From NCBI GenBank assembly GCA_029945375.1, contig CM057063.1, forward strand, positions 2,663,894-2,727,893: a stretch of 64,000 bases of DNA, written 5' to 3'. How positions within the stretch are numbered: position 1 is the first letter of the stretch; the number at the start of each line of letters is the position of its first letter. Origin of the DNA: Agaricus subrufescens. Its lineage: Eukaryota > Basidiomycota > Agaricomycetes > Agaricales > Agaricaceae. The translations under genes were made by a program, and so were the position numbers. Of this stretch, positions 1 through 11,104 are shown in pieces. Under the pieces are notes generated by a model. It did no database searches and was not told where the DNA came from. It was given only the letters and a program-made list of their open reading frames with translations.

Positions 1-619
1 CAAGGAAGTTGTTGGTGTGAAGGTTTCCTTGTTTGAAGGATTCAATTTTGTCTTTAGCAATTTGCTGCTCATTTCTGGGTGAGAAAGCATCCACAATTTC
101 TTTGGCAAAAACTTTCCAATCTGCAGTGTTGTCGCCGTTGATAATTTTATCCTCCCATTGTTTGGCGAACCATCCTGGGATTTCTCCTCTCAATCAGTTG
201 GTGATGAGGAGTATCTTTGAATCTGTGTTGTTGTATTTGCTAAATCTGAGGAAAATTTCCATTCCTCTCCACCAGTTGTTAAATTTGTTCCTATCTCCAT
301 GGAAAAATCCTGGTTCCATGACATCCTTGTGATTGATCGCATTGGTGGACTTGGTGTCGGTGTTGTCAGTTGCCATTTCTTTTAGTTCTAGTTCTTCAAG
401 TTCTCTTGCTAGTCGATTTAGGTCTTCGTTGAGTGGTGTGTTCTTTGGTATTTGTTCTGGATCTGGTTCTTCTGGTTCTTGTTCGTCATTTTTGGATGAG
501 GGTTCTGTTTCCTGGTCTTCCTCATGTCTGAGGGCTTCAAATCTGTTTCCATTTCGATGTGCTTCATAGAAAAGTGTTTCAAAGTCGATTCCGAATAATT
601 CTGTGTCGTCTGTGCTCAT
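1..619 (-). mobile_element. Ty3/Gypsy-like retroelement, 5' part of gag (nonsense-mutated)
   Basis: The minus strand encodes the start of a retrotransposon Gag polyprotein. A Glu-rich acidic N-terminus is followed by the Gag core pattern FxGDRxKFxxWWRxMxxFLR (FFHGDRNKFNNWWRGMEIFL), typical of basidiomycete Gypsy elements. A TGA at 194-196 interrupts the frame right after KILLITN. Reading past it, the frame stays open to the window edge with Gag-like residues (RGEIPGWFAKQWEDK, then a VFAKEIVDAF segment). The stop could have come from an Arg CGA codon by a C-to-T change, since this family often has Arg here, but that is inference. No protease, reverse transcriptase or integrase lies inside the window, so the element is truncated by the window or broken. 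The LTR-like block at 699-991 lies upstream in this orientation. Confidence 0.75.
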
Positions 620-698
620 ATACTGAGCCTGTTGTGGTTTCCTGCCTCCGTGACTAGAGGTCTTTCTGCAAGGTGAGCTTTACGATGCTTTACCAAAT

Positions 699-991
699 GT
701 TACGACCTTATAGCAATTAGCTCAGGTTGCAACTTAGGGCAAAGACTTGAGAGCAATAAGGGAATATAGCTAGTTGGTAAAGCATAAGGAAATACAGAGT
801 ATAACTATGCTACTTATAGAGGAGTCGACTACCTAATAATAGAAGTAGAAGTTGGGCTGAGTAAGTATACCTGAGGTGTCTGACTAATGGTGAGAACGGT
901 GCTGAGTAAACATGGGAGACAAGTACACAGATAAGGAAGGGGTAGCATATGGTCCTGGGTCAGGGGATGGTAACGAAAATAGATCATAACA
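699..991 (-). repeat. LTR-like block, left arm of an inverted pair
   Basis: On the plus strand the block starts TGTTACGACC and ends CATAACA, the TG..CA inverted termini expected of an LTR, at 293 bp. It sits 80 bp upstream of the gag start on the minus strand, where a 5' LTR would be, with a short leader between. It aligns in inverse orientation over nearly its whole length with 1267-1542; shared stretches include the complement of TCAGACACCTCAGGTATACT. I see no clear target-site duplication. Confidence 0.6.
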
Positions 992-1266
992 CCCTTCAAT
1001 TACACTTTTGCACATGCTGGAGAAATTGAACACTGACCCGCCTATTGGGCAGTCATCTTATCCACCTTGATTCTTAATTCTGGGACAGAGGACAAATACA
1101 AAGGAATACAACTTCATTTTGTGAAAGCAGGCAACGACAATGCCCCCCACTTCATTGGTTTCAACGAAACTACTAATAAGTGGATGATCACAGACAAGAA
1201 AGCCAAGTTGTTCATCGATCTTACTGATTGATGCTTCTTGACACTCGAAGCCTGAATGGAGGGTGA

Positions 1267-1542
1267 TGTTACGATCCCCTGACCCAGAACCATATGCCAC
1301 TTCCCCATTCATGTACTAGTTTCCCATGTTTACTCAGCACCGTTCCCACCATTAGTCAGACACCTCAGGTATACTTACTCAGCCCGACTTTCTCTTTCTA
1401 TTATTAGGTAGTCAACTTCTCTATAAGTAGCATAGTTATACTCTGTATTTCCTTACGCTTTACCAACTCACTATATTCCCTTATCGCTCTCAAGTCTTTG
1501 CCTTAAGTTGCAACCTGAGCTAATTGCTATAAGGTTGTAACA
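1267..1542 (+). repeat. LTR-like block, right arm of the inverted pair
   Basis: The block runs from TGTTACGATC to GTTGTAACA with TG..CA termini, 276 bp, and is the inverted homologue of 699-991 with scattered substitutions and small indels. A purine-rich stretch (GGAGGGTGA) lies immediately before it, as a polypurine tract would before a 3' LTR. The 275 bp between the arms carries no recognisable retroelement domain. It may be the 3' LTR of a second, oppositely oriented element or the product of an inversion. The flanking 5-mers (GGTGA, GGAAT) do not match, so an intact insertion cannot be shown. Confidence 0.55.
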
Positions 1543-2683
1543 GGAATATTGATGTTGTAGATTGCAGGATAGACAAATCTATATGGGCACCTATCAGTAC
1601 AGCACATGTGAGCAAGAAGAAAAACACTGTACAATGTTTGCTACACCACTGTTTCATGAAACAAGAGGGCTTTTGAATCTATTGCAATATGAAGTGAGTT
1701 CAAAGTAAGTTGCTTGAAGTGGATAGAAATACTATATTGTCCTTGGTGCAATATGCATCAATGCAGTGTAGTGTAAAGGCAGGCAGGTGCCAGAGTGACT
1801 CTTATCTCTAGCAAAATAATTTTCAGGAAGACAAAGGGGTTACAATAGTAGATAGACAGGAAGGCTCCCCTTACACATTATGCGAGTCTGGTTGTTGGAG
1901 ATGGATGACTAAGAAAATCACGTGATGTCAAGTTGAAGTTAGCAAAGTCAAACCAAACTCAAAGAACATAGTTGGGGCCGGATAGTCTCAAAAGGTGGTA
2001 CAAGGTGGCCTACTAGGTACACTTGAGAAATATAAAATTAGAGCGCATAAGGACCTATGGAGTCATATGACATACTTAGCTTGGAGAGCAGAGCCCATAG
2101 TATGGCATCACAGTGGTGAGCAAGAGAGGTTTGGAGTCATTGGACAAGAGATGTATACATATGCAACTGTGAATAAAAAATTTCAGGTTCAGTCCCACGA
2201 TGCATGCGACCTGCACAATCATTTTGATGTGCAAAAAAATCTATAAAACATTGTCAGGAATCTATAAAAACTCTAAAAACATCAATCTGCCTCACAACCA
2301 CTGTTTACCACCTCTAAATATCTACAGATATCTAATTTACTCTAAGTAGTTTTGACTGGGGCTCAGCCAGGGGACAAAAGGTGAGGATGAAAATTTTCTG
2401 ATGTGAGATAAGTGGGTTGATGTGTACATGTTATGCTGGACCTTTAGCCACTTGGTCATCTTATCCTTTGATGAGAATGCTTCACATCTTGGAGCAATCC
2501 GGCAGGTCACGTGCTGCAATCAGTTCCTCTGCACCGCCTGCATCGATAAGTGAAATCTGCGTAGTCCCTCCATATCTCTTCGAAAACTTCACAGCTTCAA
2601 AAGAGCGTCATAAATCCCAATGCACCCAGAGCTACAGCATGCAATAAAGAGCGGGTCATTGACAACAGAAGGTAGGCCTCAGA
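1543..2683. other. Intergenic, no gene seen
   Basis: There is no open frame with recognisable protein character. A few ORFs of 60-83 codons occur on both strands without splice-linked continuations. The last 300 bp should contain the promoter of the STAND-like gene, but I see no distinct core element. Confidence 0.4.
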
Positions 2684-4795
2684 ATGTCTGCTATCGACAC
2701 CGCCACTGGCTTGACACTTCGCTGGATAGTAATCAGAATCTTCAAGAAGCACCACTCCGGCACAATAGAAAAGTATATTGATGGAGATTACTTCGAGGAC
2801 AATGGACTGGTCCACAGCGATGGCTCATTCTGGGACAAATGGAAACCATGTGAGTTTTACGCTGTTGAAGCATTCACCAATTTGAGACGGCAGCATTTCT
2901 CATTCAGAATGATAGTATCTCTTCGACTAGACGGTATCGTACTTTGGAACAAGCCAACTCAACCTCCGGAGCCATTCCTGAACATTTACAAAGGCCCCAC
3001 ACAGGAGATCATTTCGTGGCTCTGTGATACTAAGAGAAAGAATAACGTCTGTGTGGTTGTTGAACCACAGCGAAATTTACTCCCCGCAGACTTCCCTGTC
3101 AGAGCTACAGTTATTGCAAGCATCTGTTGTGATGCCGACCGATTGGGAGGTCACTTATTTTACCCCACGATTCATGCAATCGCTTCCAAACTTGCCGCAC
3201 GATATCCTCCATACCGTCGCATTCTCGCCAAGAGATTGGTTGACAATCCCAGAATACTTGAACTACCAACTCGCGCTCTCTTCAAAAAGCTTATCTATGA
3301 ACCATGGAAAGTAGTTCAACATTCCCATCCTCGGTATATCGCTGCACCCCCCGTGATCGTTCTCGAATGGCCCTGGTATATTGGACCCCCTGATGGAGAG
3401 CTATTTGATGTAATTCGCGAATTCAGTCTGTCGCAGCGTTCTTCGTCATTATTGTGGATCCTTGTGATTGGTATTCTCGTTCGACCTCTTACCGGCGATT
3501 TCCTCGAGCCAATTGGTCAATTTGTATACATCAAACATCCTGTTAGTTATGACGCTGGCCCATCAGATCCGGCATTAATCCTTCGCTACATGTTCAGGGA
3601 TGTTCATCCCCGCTTATTCGATGACCGTCGTCTGGAGACTGAAGATCTGCATAGAACAAGGGAGAAGTGGCCATCAGATGAACAAATTTCGCAGCTGGCC
3701 AGGATATTCTCTGGCACCTTGGAGTCCATAGAGACCGTTATTAAATTCGTGAATCGGCAGGACGGTGGTACCCCGGAGGCACATTTGGAGAGATTTCTGT
3801 CCTACATGATTGATTCCCCCTCGCCTTCGGATGAGCGACCATATTGCGCCCTCGATCACTTCTACATTCGTGCATTTTCCAATATTCCCCCCCAATTTCT
3901 AACCGTGGCAAACGAAGCCCTTGGTATCATGTATTATTCACATTATCTGGGAGGGAGAACTGTTCTCCAGATGGCTTGTTTGCTCCCTGCTCCGAAAGCC
4001 ACCATACTTAACGCTTATACTTACCTCTCTGGCTGGGCCCTTATCGGAGACAAAATCTTAGGTCCAGATCATCAATTGTTTGGAAACTTCCTCACTGACA
4101 TAAAACGGTCCAGGCAGTTAAACCATTACCCCAAAATGGTTCAAACTGCGTTTGAAACACTCCTACATTTCCTCAGCTGTTCTTCGAGTCTCCTTGAATT
4201 CCTCACTTTGAGGGGTCAATCGATTCAAATTGTTCCACAGACATTCTATGAAATTGAGGATCTCAGGCGCATGATTTCTTGGGCGCTTTGTACTCCCAAC
4301 AATGCTTTTCGTTCAGTGGTTTTAGAGCATGTGTTGACACTTCGCCCTGATTTTCGTTGTTTGGCATATGCCTCCAATTCGCCCTTTACCTCGGAGTTCA
4401 GGAGGTTTCTTCAAGGATTATACAAAGTGAGTCCTTGAATTGGATATATGATGCGAGTGACTGACAACGCATCCAAGCGGGACAAATGTAGCTCTCCTAA
4501 TATTGTCCGAACGGAACCTGCAGACCTGTTAGACAAGCAATTCATAGCCAAATGTGAAGGAATCGCTGAACCCTGGGTATGGAAGTTTTTTCTATGATAA
4601 AACAAATCAAGCGCATTACTCATGTTTATTTAGGACATTGACAGTGATAAGGAGCCTTTGAGTCCGAAGTATGTGTTATTTGGTGTTAAGGATCAAACTG
4701 TCCTTGTGTTGTTGGAAAATGTGGGACCCGGCCGGGACGAGGAAAGGGGCTATGGGGTTACCATCTACACGTCGGCGATGCTTGATTTGATGTGA
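2684..4795 (+). CDS. NACHT/STAND-like protein with eroded nucleotide-binding motifs
   Basis: Three exons are supported: 2684-4426, 4478-4576 and 4634-4795, with introns of 51 and 57 bp, giving about 667 aa. The fold signature of agaric NACHT-type STAND proteins is visible: FYPTIHAIASKLAARYPP at residues 159-176 (the usual LFPTIAYQLA helix), a KKLIYEPWKVV segment near 201-211, and the post-ATPase helical part WPSDEQISQLARIF then TVIKFVN at 329-357. The functional motifs are missing. The P-loop position reads EPQRNLLPADFP (127-138) instead of GxxGxGKS/T. The Walker B position reads PPVIVLEWPWY instead of the DGLDEC type. The SRPE arginine segment is replaced by WILVIGILVRP. It is probably a non-ATPase relative, a scaffold or decoy, or a decaying paralogue. 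The long intact frame and clean introns argue that it is expressed. The N-terminal start is the least certain part. Confidence 0.7.
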
Positions 4796-5842
4796 TAGTT
4801 CCCTCTCACTTTGAGCCGCACAATTTTGTATCGGTTACGTTCTGTACTACTAGTCTCAATTGTGGGTCGCTATCTCGAGCCTCTTGGTTTGATCATTCGT
4901 TGTTTACTACTCGACTTTGGAGGGGCCTGAACGTATAAAGTGTGAAATGCTGCTAGTTAGAAGTTTAAGCGAACAAGCTGTGATATTGGTCGTTGTCGGT
5001 GGTTACAAGATGTACCACTTGAAAGAATCGAAGGTTCGGTGTCATGTGCTCCTTCTTTTATATTTAGCGGATATTATCAGCCGTAATTCCAGCTTTTCGT
5101 GGATCCCGGTCCCATTCATACATATATTCCATCACTTTACACTATACAAGAATATTTTGCGTCATATGATAGGTCTCCGCGTATAATTTGAGAACGGACC
5201 GCGGATTGATAAATGAGGGTGCTTCAGGTCATCGAAGCAAGGGAGAGATAGCTCTATTATAAGTTCCAACGGCACAAAAGGTGCAGCATTTCCGTTTTTG
5301 GATAGCGTAAGAATAGGTCTTTGAGAAAAGAAGGAGGGGTTTTAAAGAGAGGCCTTTTTTTCCCGGCTGAATGGTATGTAGATGGATAAACCTTGCGGCG
5401 TGGTTAGATCAATTTATTGTTTTGATAAATTGCTTGTGCGGCGTGCTAAGCCCTTCATTTTCCCTGGGTAAAAATTGAACAATACAGGTGTGAGTAAATA
5501 AAGATATTGGCGTTCCCACGCTAGCACCGATCTATGTTTGTCGTTTGGTGCAAAAGAGTCACTATTTTAGCGAAGCATGTGCATGATTATCATCATGGGA
5601 TGAGGGTCTGGATTGTGAGTGAAGGATCCTGTTCTGATCATAAGAGTGACGATCACTGGGACGGGAATTGATGTGGGGTTAACTCGGGTGAGTATAACGT
5701 GTATTGTATTAAAAAGTGTTCCGTGAGGAAAAAAATGTCAGGCATGAGGTGATAAGCGGGGGGAATGTACATACATAAGTGAACAGGGCGTTTTTTCTCT
5801 CGGGTTGGTCTTCTCCCTTGTTGTTCGACTACCTATACGGAA
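4796..5842. other. Intergenic, no gene seen
   Basis: This is the spacer between the STAND-like gene and the first MAG gene. An 89-codon ORF at 4917-5186 has no family features. The segment just before 5843 is T/C-rich (TTTTTTCTCTCGG), as is common upstream of fungal start codons. Confidence 0.4.
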
Positions 5843-7028
5843 ATGGCTGTCCTCTTTTCCAAGTTGTTGGCTCTCACTGTTTTTGCTGTTTCGGTCTCGA
5901 AGGCGCAGATTACGGGGACGAAGCCTGCGACGCCGTTGGTTTCTAAAACTTCATTTACGTATCCCAGTGGTATCGTACGTTTTTTTTCCTCTTGTCTTGC
6001 GTGGTGGTCGCGTTGTGCTGACGAGGGCTTGAATTCAGCCGGAGAAGGTGGATACGGATACGCAGCTGATTCGTGGTGAACAGCTCGGGTATAATATATG
6101 CAATTCTACGACGGAGAATCAGGATTCGCTGTGCCAGACAGCGTTCATCAACGGCCTTGACGACTTTTGTTTATGGTCCGCTGCGAAGCCCGGCAGTCTT
6201 GTGGGGAATGTTGAGGGAGAGATGGTTGCGTGGTGCACGAAGCCGGGGCGAGGGACGCGTCTTATTCCGGATGGTGCCCTCCAAGGCGTGCAATTCATGA
6301 AGACACCGGACTATGTCCAGGTTGTTGGATTTGTCAACCAGGCGCTGATCAACCTGGACCCTACGGACTTTGGAGGCGAGATGGACCCTCACGGAGCGGA
6401 TTTGCGGGGCAACCCTTTGGGTGGGATTGTGTTTTCCGAAGCGTTCAATGGACAGTGGACCCAGGTGGTCGAGTGGCACAAGTAAGCGTGTCATTTGGCG
6501 ATCAGCGCAAAATTCTAATCATAACACAGCTTTATGGGATCTAATATGTTTTGCTTCAAAGCCTGTGACCACAGCAAGCCGAATGATGCGAACTATTGTC
6601 AACACATATTTGACCGCATTGGCTGTGCGTACAATGCGCCCAACAATGCACAGAACGGCACGTTCGAGTCCTGCGAGGGCGACAACCAGGATTTCCCCGG
6701 TGTTTACACGCAGGGTGGGCAGGTGTTTACATATACCCAGCCACCAGAGTCACTTGGGGAGATCGGAGCGCTGCCGTACACGGCTAGGGTGCCTGCGTCA
6801 TCGAACTGCGTGCAGCAGGCGAGCTCTGCGATATACACCGGTCTGCCCAAGGTGGCCACGGCGGGCGCGTCCTCGGCGTCGGTGACGGGGTCTGGGAGCA
6901 GCACGAAGCAGACGGGCGGCTCCGCGACGCAGACAGCCGGCGGGCCGACGAGCACAAACTCGGGGGAGAGAAAGACTGCGGGACTGGGGCTGGTGGCCGT
7001 GTTTGTGATGGGGATTACGTTGATATAA
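5843..7028 (+). CDS. MAG-type secreted GPI-anchored glycoprotein, copy 1
   Basis: Exons 5843-5974, 6039-6481 and 6530-7028 encode 357 aa. The protein belongs to the basidiomycete family annotated 'macrofage activating glycoprotein' (MAG). The introns fall in conserved spots and rebuild the family cores FCLW, VAWCTKPGRGTRLIP, GGEMDPHGADLRGNPLGG and EWHNFMGSNMFCFKACD. An N-terminal signal peptide (hydrophobic LLALTVFAVSV, cleavage near KAQ) targets it to the secretory pathway. Paired cysteines suggest a disulfide-stabilised domain. The tail is a Ser/Thr/Gly-rich linker, probably O-glycosylated, ending in a hydrophobic segment (LVAVFVMGITLI) that fits a GPI-anchor signal. It should sit at the plasma membrane or cell wall. 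Its biochemical activity is unknown. It is closely related to the copy at 19419-20680, and its stop lies only 37 bp before the next gene's ATG. Confidence 0.85.
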
Positions 7029-7065
7029 GTAGATAGAATGCAGTCATTTGCTTCGCACCCCCACC

Positions 7066-10000
7066 ATGGCCACCAAGTTCCGCCGCGCCCTCAAGTCCGC
7101 CGCCCGGCTGCCCGCGATGGCGTCCAAGGGCAGCCGCGGCTTCAGCCCCGCGCAGGGCGAGGCCCCCTTTGTCGTGCTGCGCGTCCAGGTCCTGGCCTGC
7201 GCGGACCTCCTCGCCAAGGACAGGAACTCCTCGAGTGATCCGTGCGCCCTCTCTTCCCCGGCGCCCTGCCCGCCCCCTGCTCACCCCGTCCTCTAGCTTT
7301 GTCGTCGTCTCCGTCCTCAACGCCCGCCACCAGACGCCTGTCGCCAAGAAGACCCTCAACCCCACCTACAGCGCCAAGGACGCCACTTTTGACTTTCCCC
7401 TCTACCTCTCCACCGTCGACAAATTGGGCGCCCTCGAGCTGATCGTCTGGGACAAGGACGTCCTGAGCAAGGACTACCTGGGGGAGGCTGCTCTCCCGCT
7501 CGAGGACTGGTTTGTGGACCGGCCCCCCGGGTTCGATGACCCAGGTAGCTTTGTATGTCGCTTGTCTCAGCTGATCTTCCTCGATAGCTCATGTCCGCTC
7601 TCTTAGCCGTTCACCATCCCCCTCGTCTCGACCCGTTCGAGCACTCCTTCCACCGGCTCAATATGTCTCAGGCTGGGCTTTGTTGCCCATCCCGACTCGT
7701 CGCCCCAGCTCTCCTTTGCCGATGCCTACAAGGAACTCAACAAACGCTCCCGGCCCTCCCTGGTATCCGCGCCTCCGGTATGCGTGCTACCCCTCTCTGC
7801 TCGTTGCCTCACACTGATACACGTCGTCAGACAGAGGGCGTCGGCACCATTCGTTCTTATCAATCCGCTTTCCAGGACGACGGGGGTTTGTCATCAGATG
7901 ACGACGATGACGACGACGACGACTTTGCCGACGCCACCGAGCTTGCTATGCCCCCAAGCCCGCCCGCCTCTGATCCATCTACCCCGTTGCCCCCGATAGT
8001 GATCGAACCCACCAAGCCGCCAGTCGAGCCTCTGAACCTCGCCAGCCCCAACGCCAATACCAGTTCTCCTGTAACTACCCCGGTCGCTACAGATGCCCCC
8101 GTCAAGGCACCCCTTCTTTCCACCAAGACTGGCTTTATTCCCCGAATGAAGTTTCCTCGTTCCCTCTCTGGACTGACATCACCTCGCTCGACTTCTAGCA
8201 GCGGCTCACCCCGATCGTCCACCCCTTCCGTTACCCCAGATACTACCGCTTCTTCCTCTTCTTCACCCCCTTCTTCGCCCGAGGTCCTTGACGCTAAACT
8301 CAGAAAGGGCATCACCAGGAAAGGCACAGCCGATAGCACGATCACAACTACTGTCACTCCTCCTTCCCCTGTGGACCTCTCTATGCCTCCAACAAAGAAA
8401 AAGAAGAGAGGGACAGATTACAAATTCGCGGGTGGCAATGACATAATGGGTATAGTCATGTTGGAAATACAGGGGGCAGAAGACTTGCCCCGACTGCGAA
8501 ACAGTATGTTGTCTTTCTCTTATTCCAGCCTGTTCTCAACTCTCTTGTTACAAAAGTGACTCGAACTGGTTGGGACATGGACCCTTTTGTTGTCATCTCC
8601 TTTGGGAAAAAGGTCTTTCGCACACGCGTTATCCGGCACTCTCGCAACCCCTCTTGGGATGAGAAGCTCTTATTCCACGTCCGTCGATACGAGACGTCCT
8701 TTAATGTCCAACTGACGATTCTGGACTGGGATAAATTATCGTCAAATGATCATATAGGGGATGTTAGTTTTAATGTGAAGGAACTGCTGGATTGTGCACC
8801 ACAACGTGGGGAGAACGGGCTGTACGCTGAGGAATCTGTATTGGGTGATCACCCGATGAAGGAGTTCAAGATGCCTTTGGTGGTTGCAAAGGATGTGTCT
8901 GGGGATTCTAAATCTACTCCCATGATTTCGTTCCGGTAAATATTATTACCCTTCCGTTTCTGTCTTTATACTCATCTATTACCTAGTGCTAAATACCAGC
9001 CTTATGATGCCCTTCGTCAACGTTTTTGGCGCCAATACCTGAAACAATACGATACTGACGGTACCAACTCACTCTCTCACGTTGAAATAACGTCTATGCT
9101 CGACTCTCTCGGCTCCACGCTCTCCTCTTCGACTATATCCAACTTCTTCACTCGGTACGGTAAAAAGGCACATGAAGACGAGCTATCCTTCAATGAAACA
9201 ATCCTTTGCCTGGAAGAAGAATTGAATCGACCGGAAGATCAGAAACGACGGTTGGATGAAGATATGGGTGATTCTAGCGCTGATGCAACGCCGGTGTTAC
9301 AATTTGCGGATCGGACTGGAAAGATTCTGCAACTAGATCAACTTGACTTTTCTGGCCCTGCGAACGTGCATCAAGAATCAGAAGGCTCGGGCGCAATAAA
9401 AACTGAGCCAATGCAGATGCCTCTACATCACGTTGCTGCTACACCTTCCTCGCCTACGCCGCCGGAGTTTAGTTCTTCAGATGATGCTGAAGAAGACGCG
9501 TTCCCTGCATCACCTTCAACTTTGAACCCTGCTACTCCCCAGACGAAGAAGGGTGGAGCGTTTAGACGGAAAGGAAAAGGAGTCAGGGTTCGTGTGGGCC
9601 GAAAACGCAAGAATAATGCGTCTCCTGCTACCCTCTCTGCTTCTGACGACAGCAGGAACAAAGAGGATTCGGTTGAACGTGTCATTAACGTCAAGAATTG
9701 TCCACTCTGCCATCGTCCTCGGATGAACTCGAAAGCCGAAATGGATATCATGACTCATATCGCTGTATGTGCTTCTCAAGACTGGAACAGGGTCGATCAT
9801 ATCATGGTTGGGAATTTCGTTACCGCCAGTCAGGCTCAGAGGAAGTGGTATACCAAAGTCATTTCGAAGTTGAGTAGCGGAGATTACAAGTTGGGCGCTG
9901 TGAGTGATGGTTCTTCTCAACAATGGGTTTTTTGTATTGATGGTTTTTCCTTCACTAGAACTCGGCAAATATTATCGTTCAGAACCGCTTGACGGGTCAA

Positions 10001-11104
10001 TTGGAGGAAGAGAAGATGCAGGTGTATGTCAGACTGGGAATTCGGCTGCTGTACAAGGGTATGAAGGGGCGTATGGAAGGCAATCGAGGTAAGGAAACAT
10101 TGACTTGTTTCATTGAAGTTTATTCATAGGGTGTCATAGCCCGCAAGCTGCTCAAATCTCTCTCTATAAAGCAAGGAGTCAAGTACGATTCCCCGGAATC
10201 CGCCGCGGATATACCTGGATTCATCGAGTTTCATAATTTGAATGTGAATGAAATTCTTGATCCCCTTGAATCGTTCAGTATGTGTTGTTACCTTCTTTGC
10301 TAAATTTGGAAACTAATATACACGTTTCATAGAAACCTTCAACCAATTCTTCTATCGCAAGCTTAAACCTTCCGCGCGCCCCGTTGAAGCTCCCGATGAT
10401 CCTTATCGCCTCGTCAGTGCAGCTGATTGTCGACTCATGGTTTTCGAGACTGTTCAGGAGGCTACGAAAGTTTGGATCAAAGGCCGAGAGTTTTCGGTTC
10501 CTCGACTCTTGGGTGATGTGTACAAAGGCGAGGCGGAAAGATATGTTGGAGGAGCGCTGGCGATATTCAGGTTGGCTCCTCAAGACTACCACCGATTCCA
10601 TTCGCCTGTGGGTGGTGTTATTGGGAAGATGACGTATATCTCTGGGGAATATTATACTGTCAATGTGAGTTTCGGCTTATTGCGGATTGGTTTGTTTTTG
10701 TACTTATGAGGGGGTTTAGCCACAAGCTATCCGGACTGCTTTGGATGTTTATGGAGATAATGCACGGAAAATTGTGCCTATTGACAGTCCCCAGTTTGGG
10801 CGGGTGATGGCTGTTTGTGTGGGTGCTATGATGGTTGGGAGTATTTTGACGACTGTTGAGGAGGGACAAGAAGTTGCGCGGGGTCAAGAGTTTGGATACT
10901 TTGCATTTGGTACGTTCTTTGATTTATCTCTATTTACTCTTATGATCCTGATTGAATCTTTTAGGTGGATCAACGATCGTGTTGCTGTTTGAGAAAGGAG
11001 CTGTGACTTGGGACGAGGATCTTTTGATTAATGGAAGAGCGTCTTTGGAAACTTTGGTCAGAGTTGGGATGGGACTTGGTGTGGGTGCGCGTCGACCGAA
11101 CTGA
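7066..11104 (+). CDS. PSD2: Phosphatidylserine decarboxylase, Psd2 type (C2-C2-EF hand-PSD)
   Basis: The enzyme decarboxylates phosphatidylserine to phosphatidylethanolamine in the endomembrane system. Eleven exons join in frame to 1165 aa: 7066-7241, 7297-7552, 7607-7777, 7831-8503, 8557-8935, 8987-9899, 9959-10088, 10140-10277, 10333-10664, 10720-10909, 10965-11104. Domains in order: C2 at about 33-140; an acidic Asp-run and Ser/Pro linker; a second C2 at about 404-530 ([20 protein letters not shown]); an EF-hand-like segment near 553-600 ([13 protein letters not shown]); a cysteine/histidine element ([20 protein letters not shown]); and the catalytic domain from about 890. The decarboxylase signature [11 protein letters not shown] is present. 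The self-cleavage motif is GGST at 1120-1123, the form found in yeast Psd2, not LGST. Cleavage before Ser1122 would create the pyruvoyl group and a 44-residue alpha chain. Length matches yeast Psd2 (1138 aa). All key residues look intact. Confidence 0.93.

Noticed and set aside
333..569. Ser-rich plus-strand ORF over the gag region
   Set aside because: It is the antisense shadow of the Glu-rich gag frame; its Ser runs come from reversed Glu/Asp codons.
7860..8357. 165-codon minus-strand ORF inside PSD2
   Set aside because: It lies antisense to a low-complexity linker of PSD2; the sense frame is supported by splice sites and domains on both sides.
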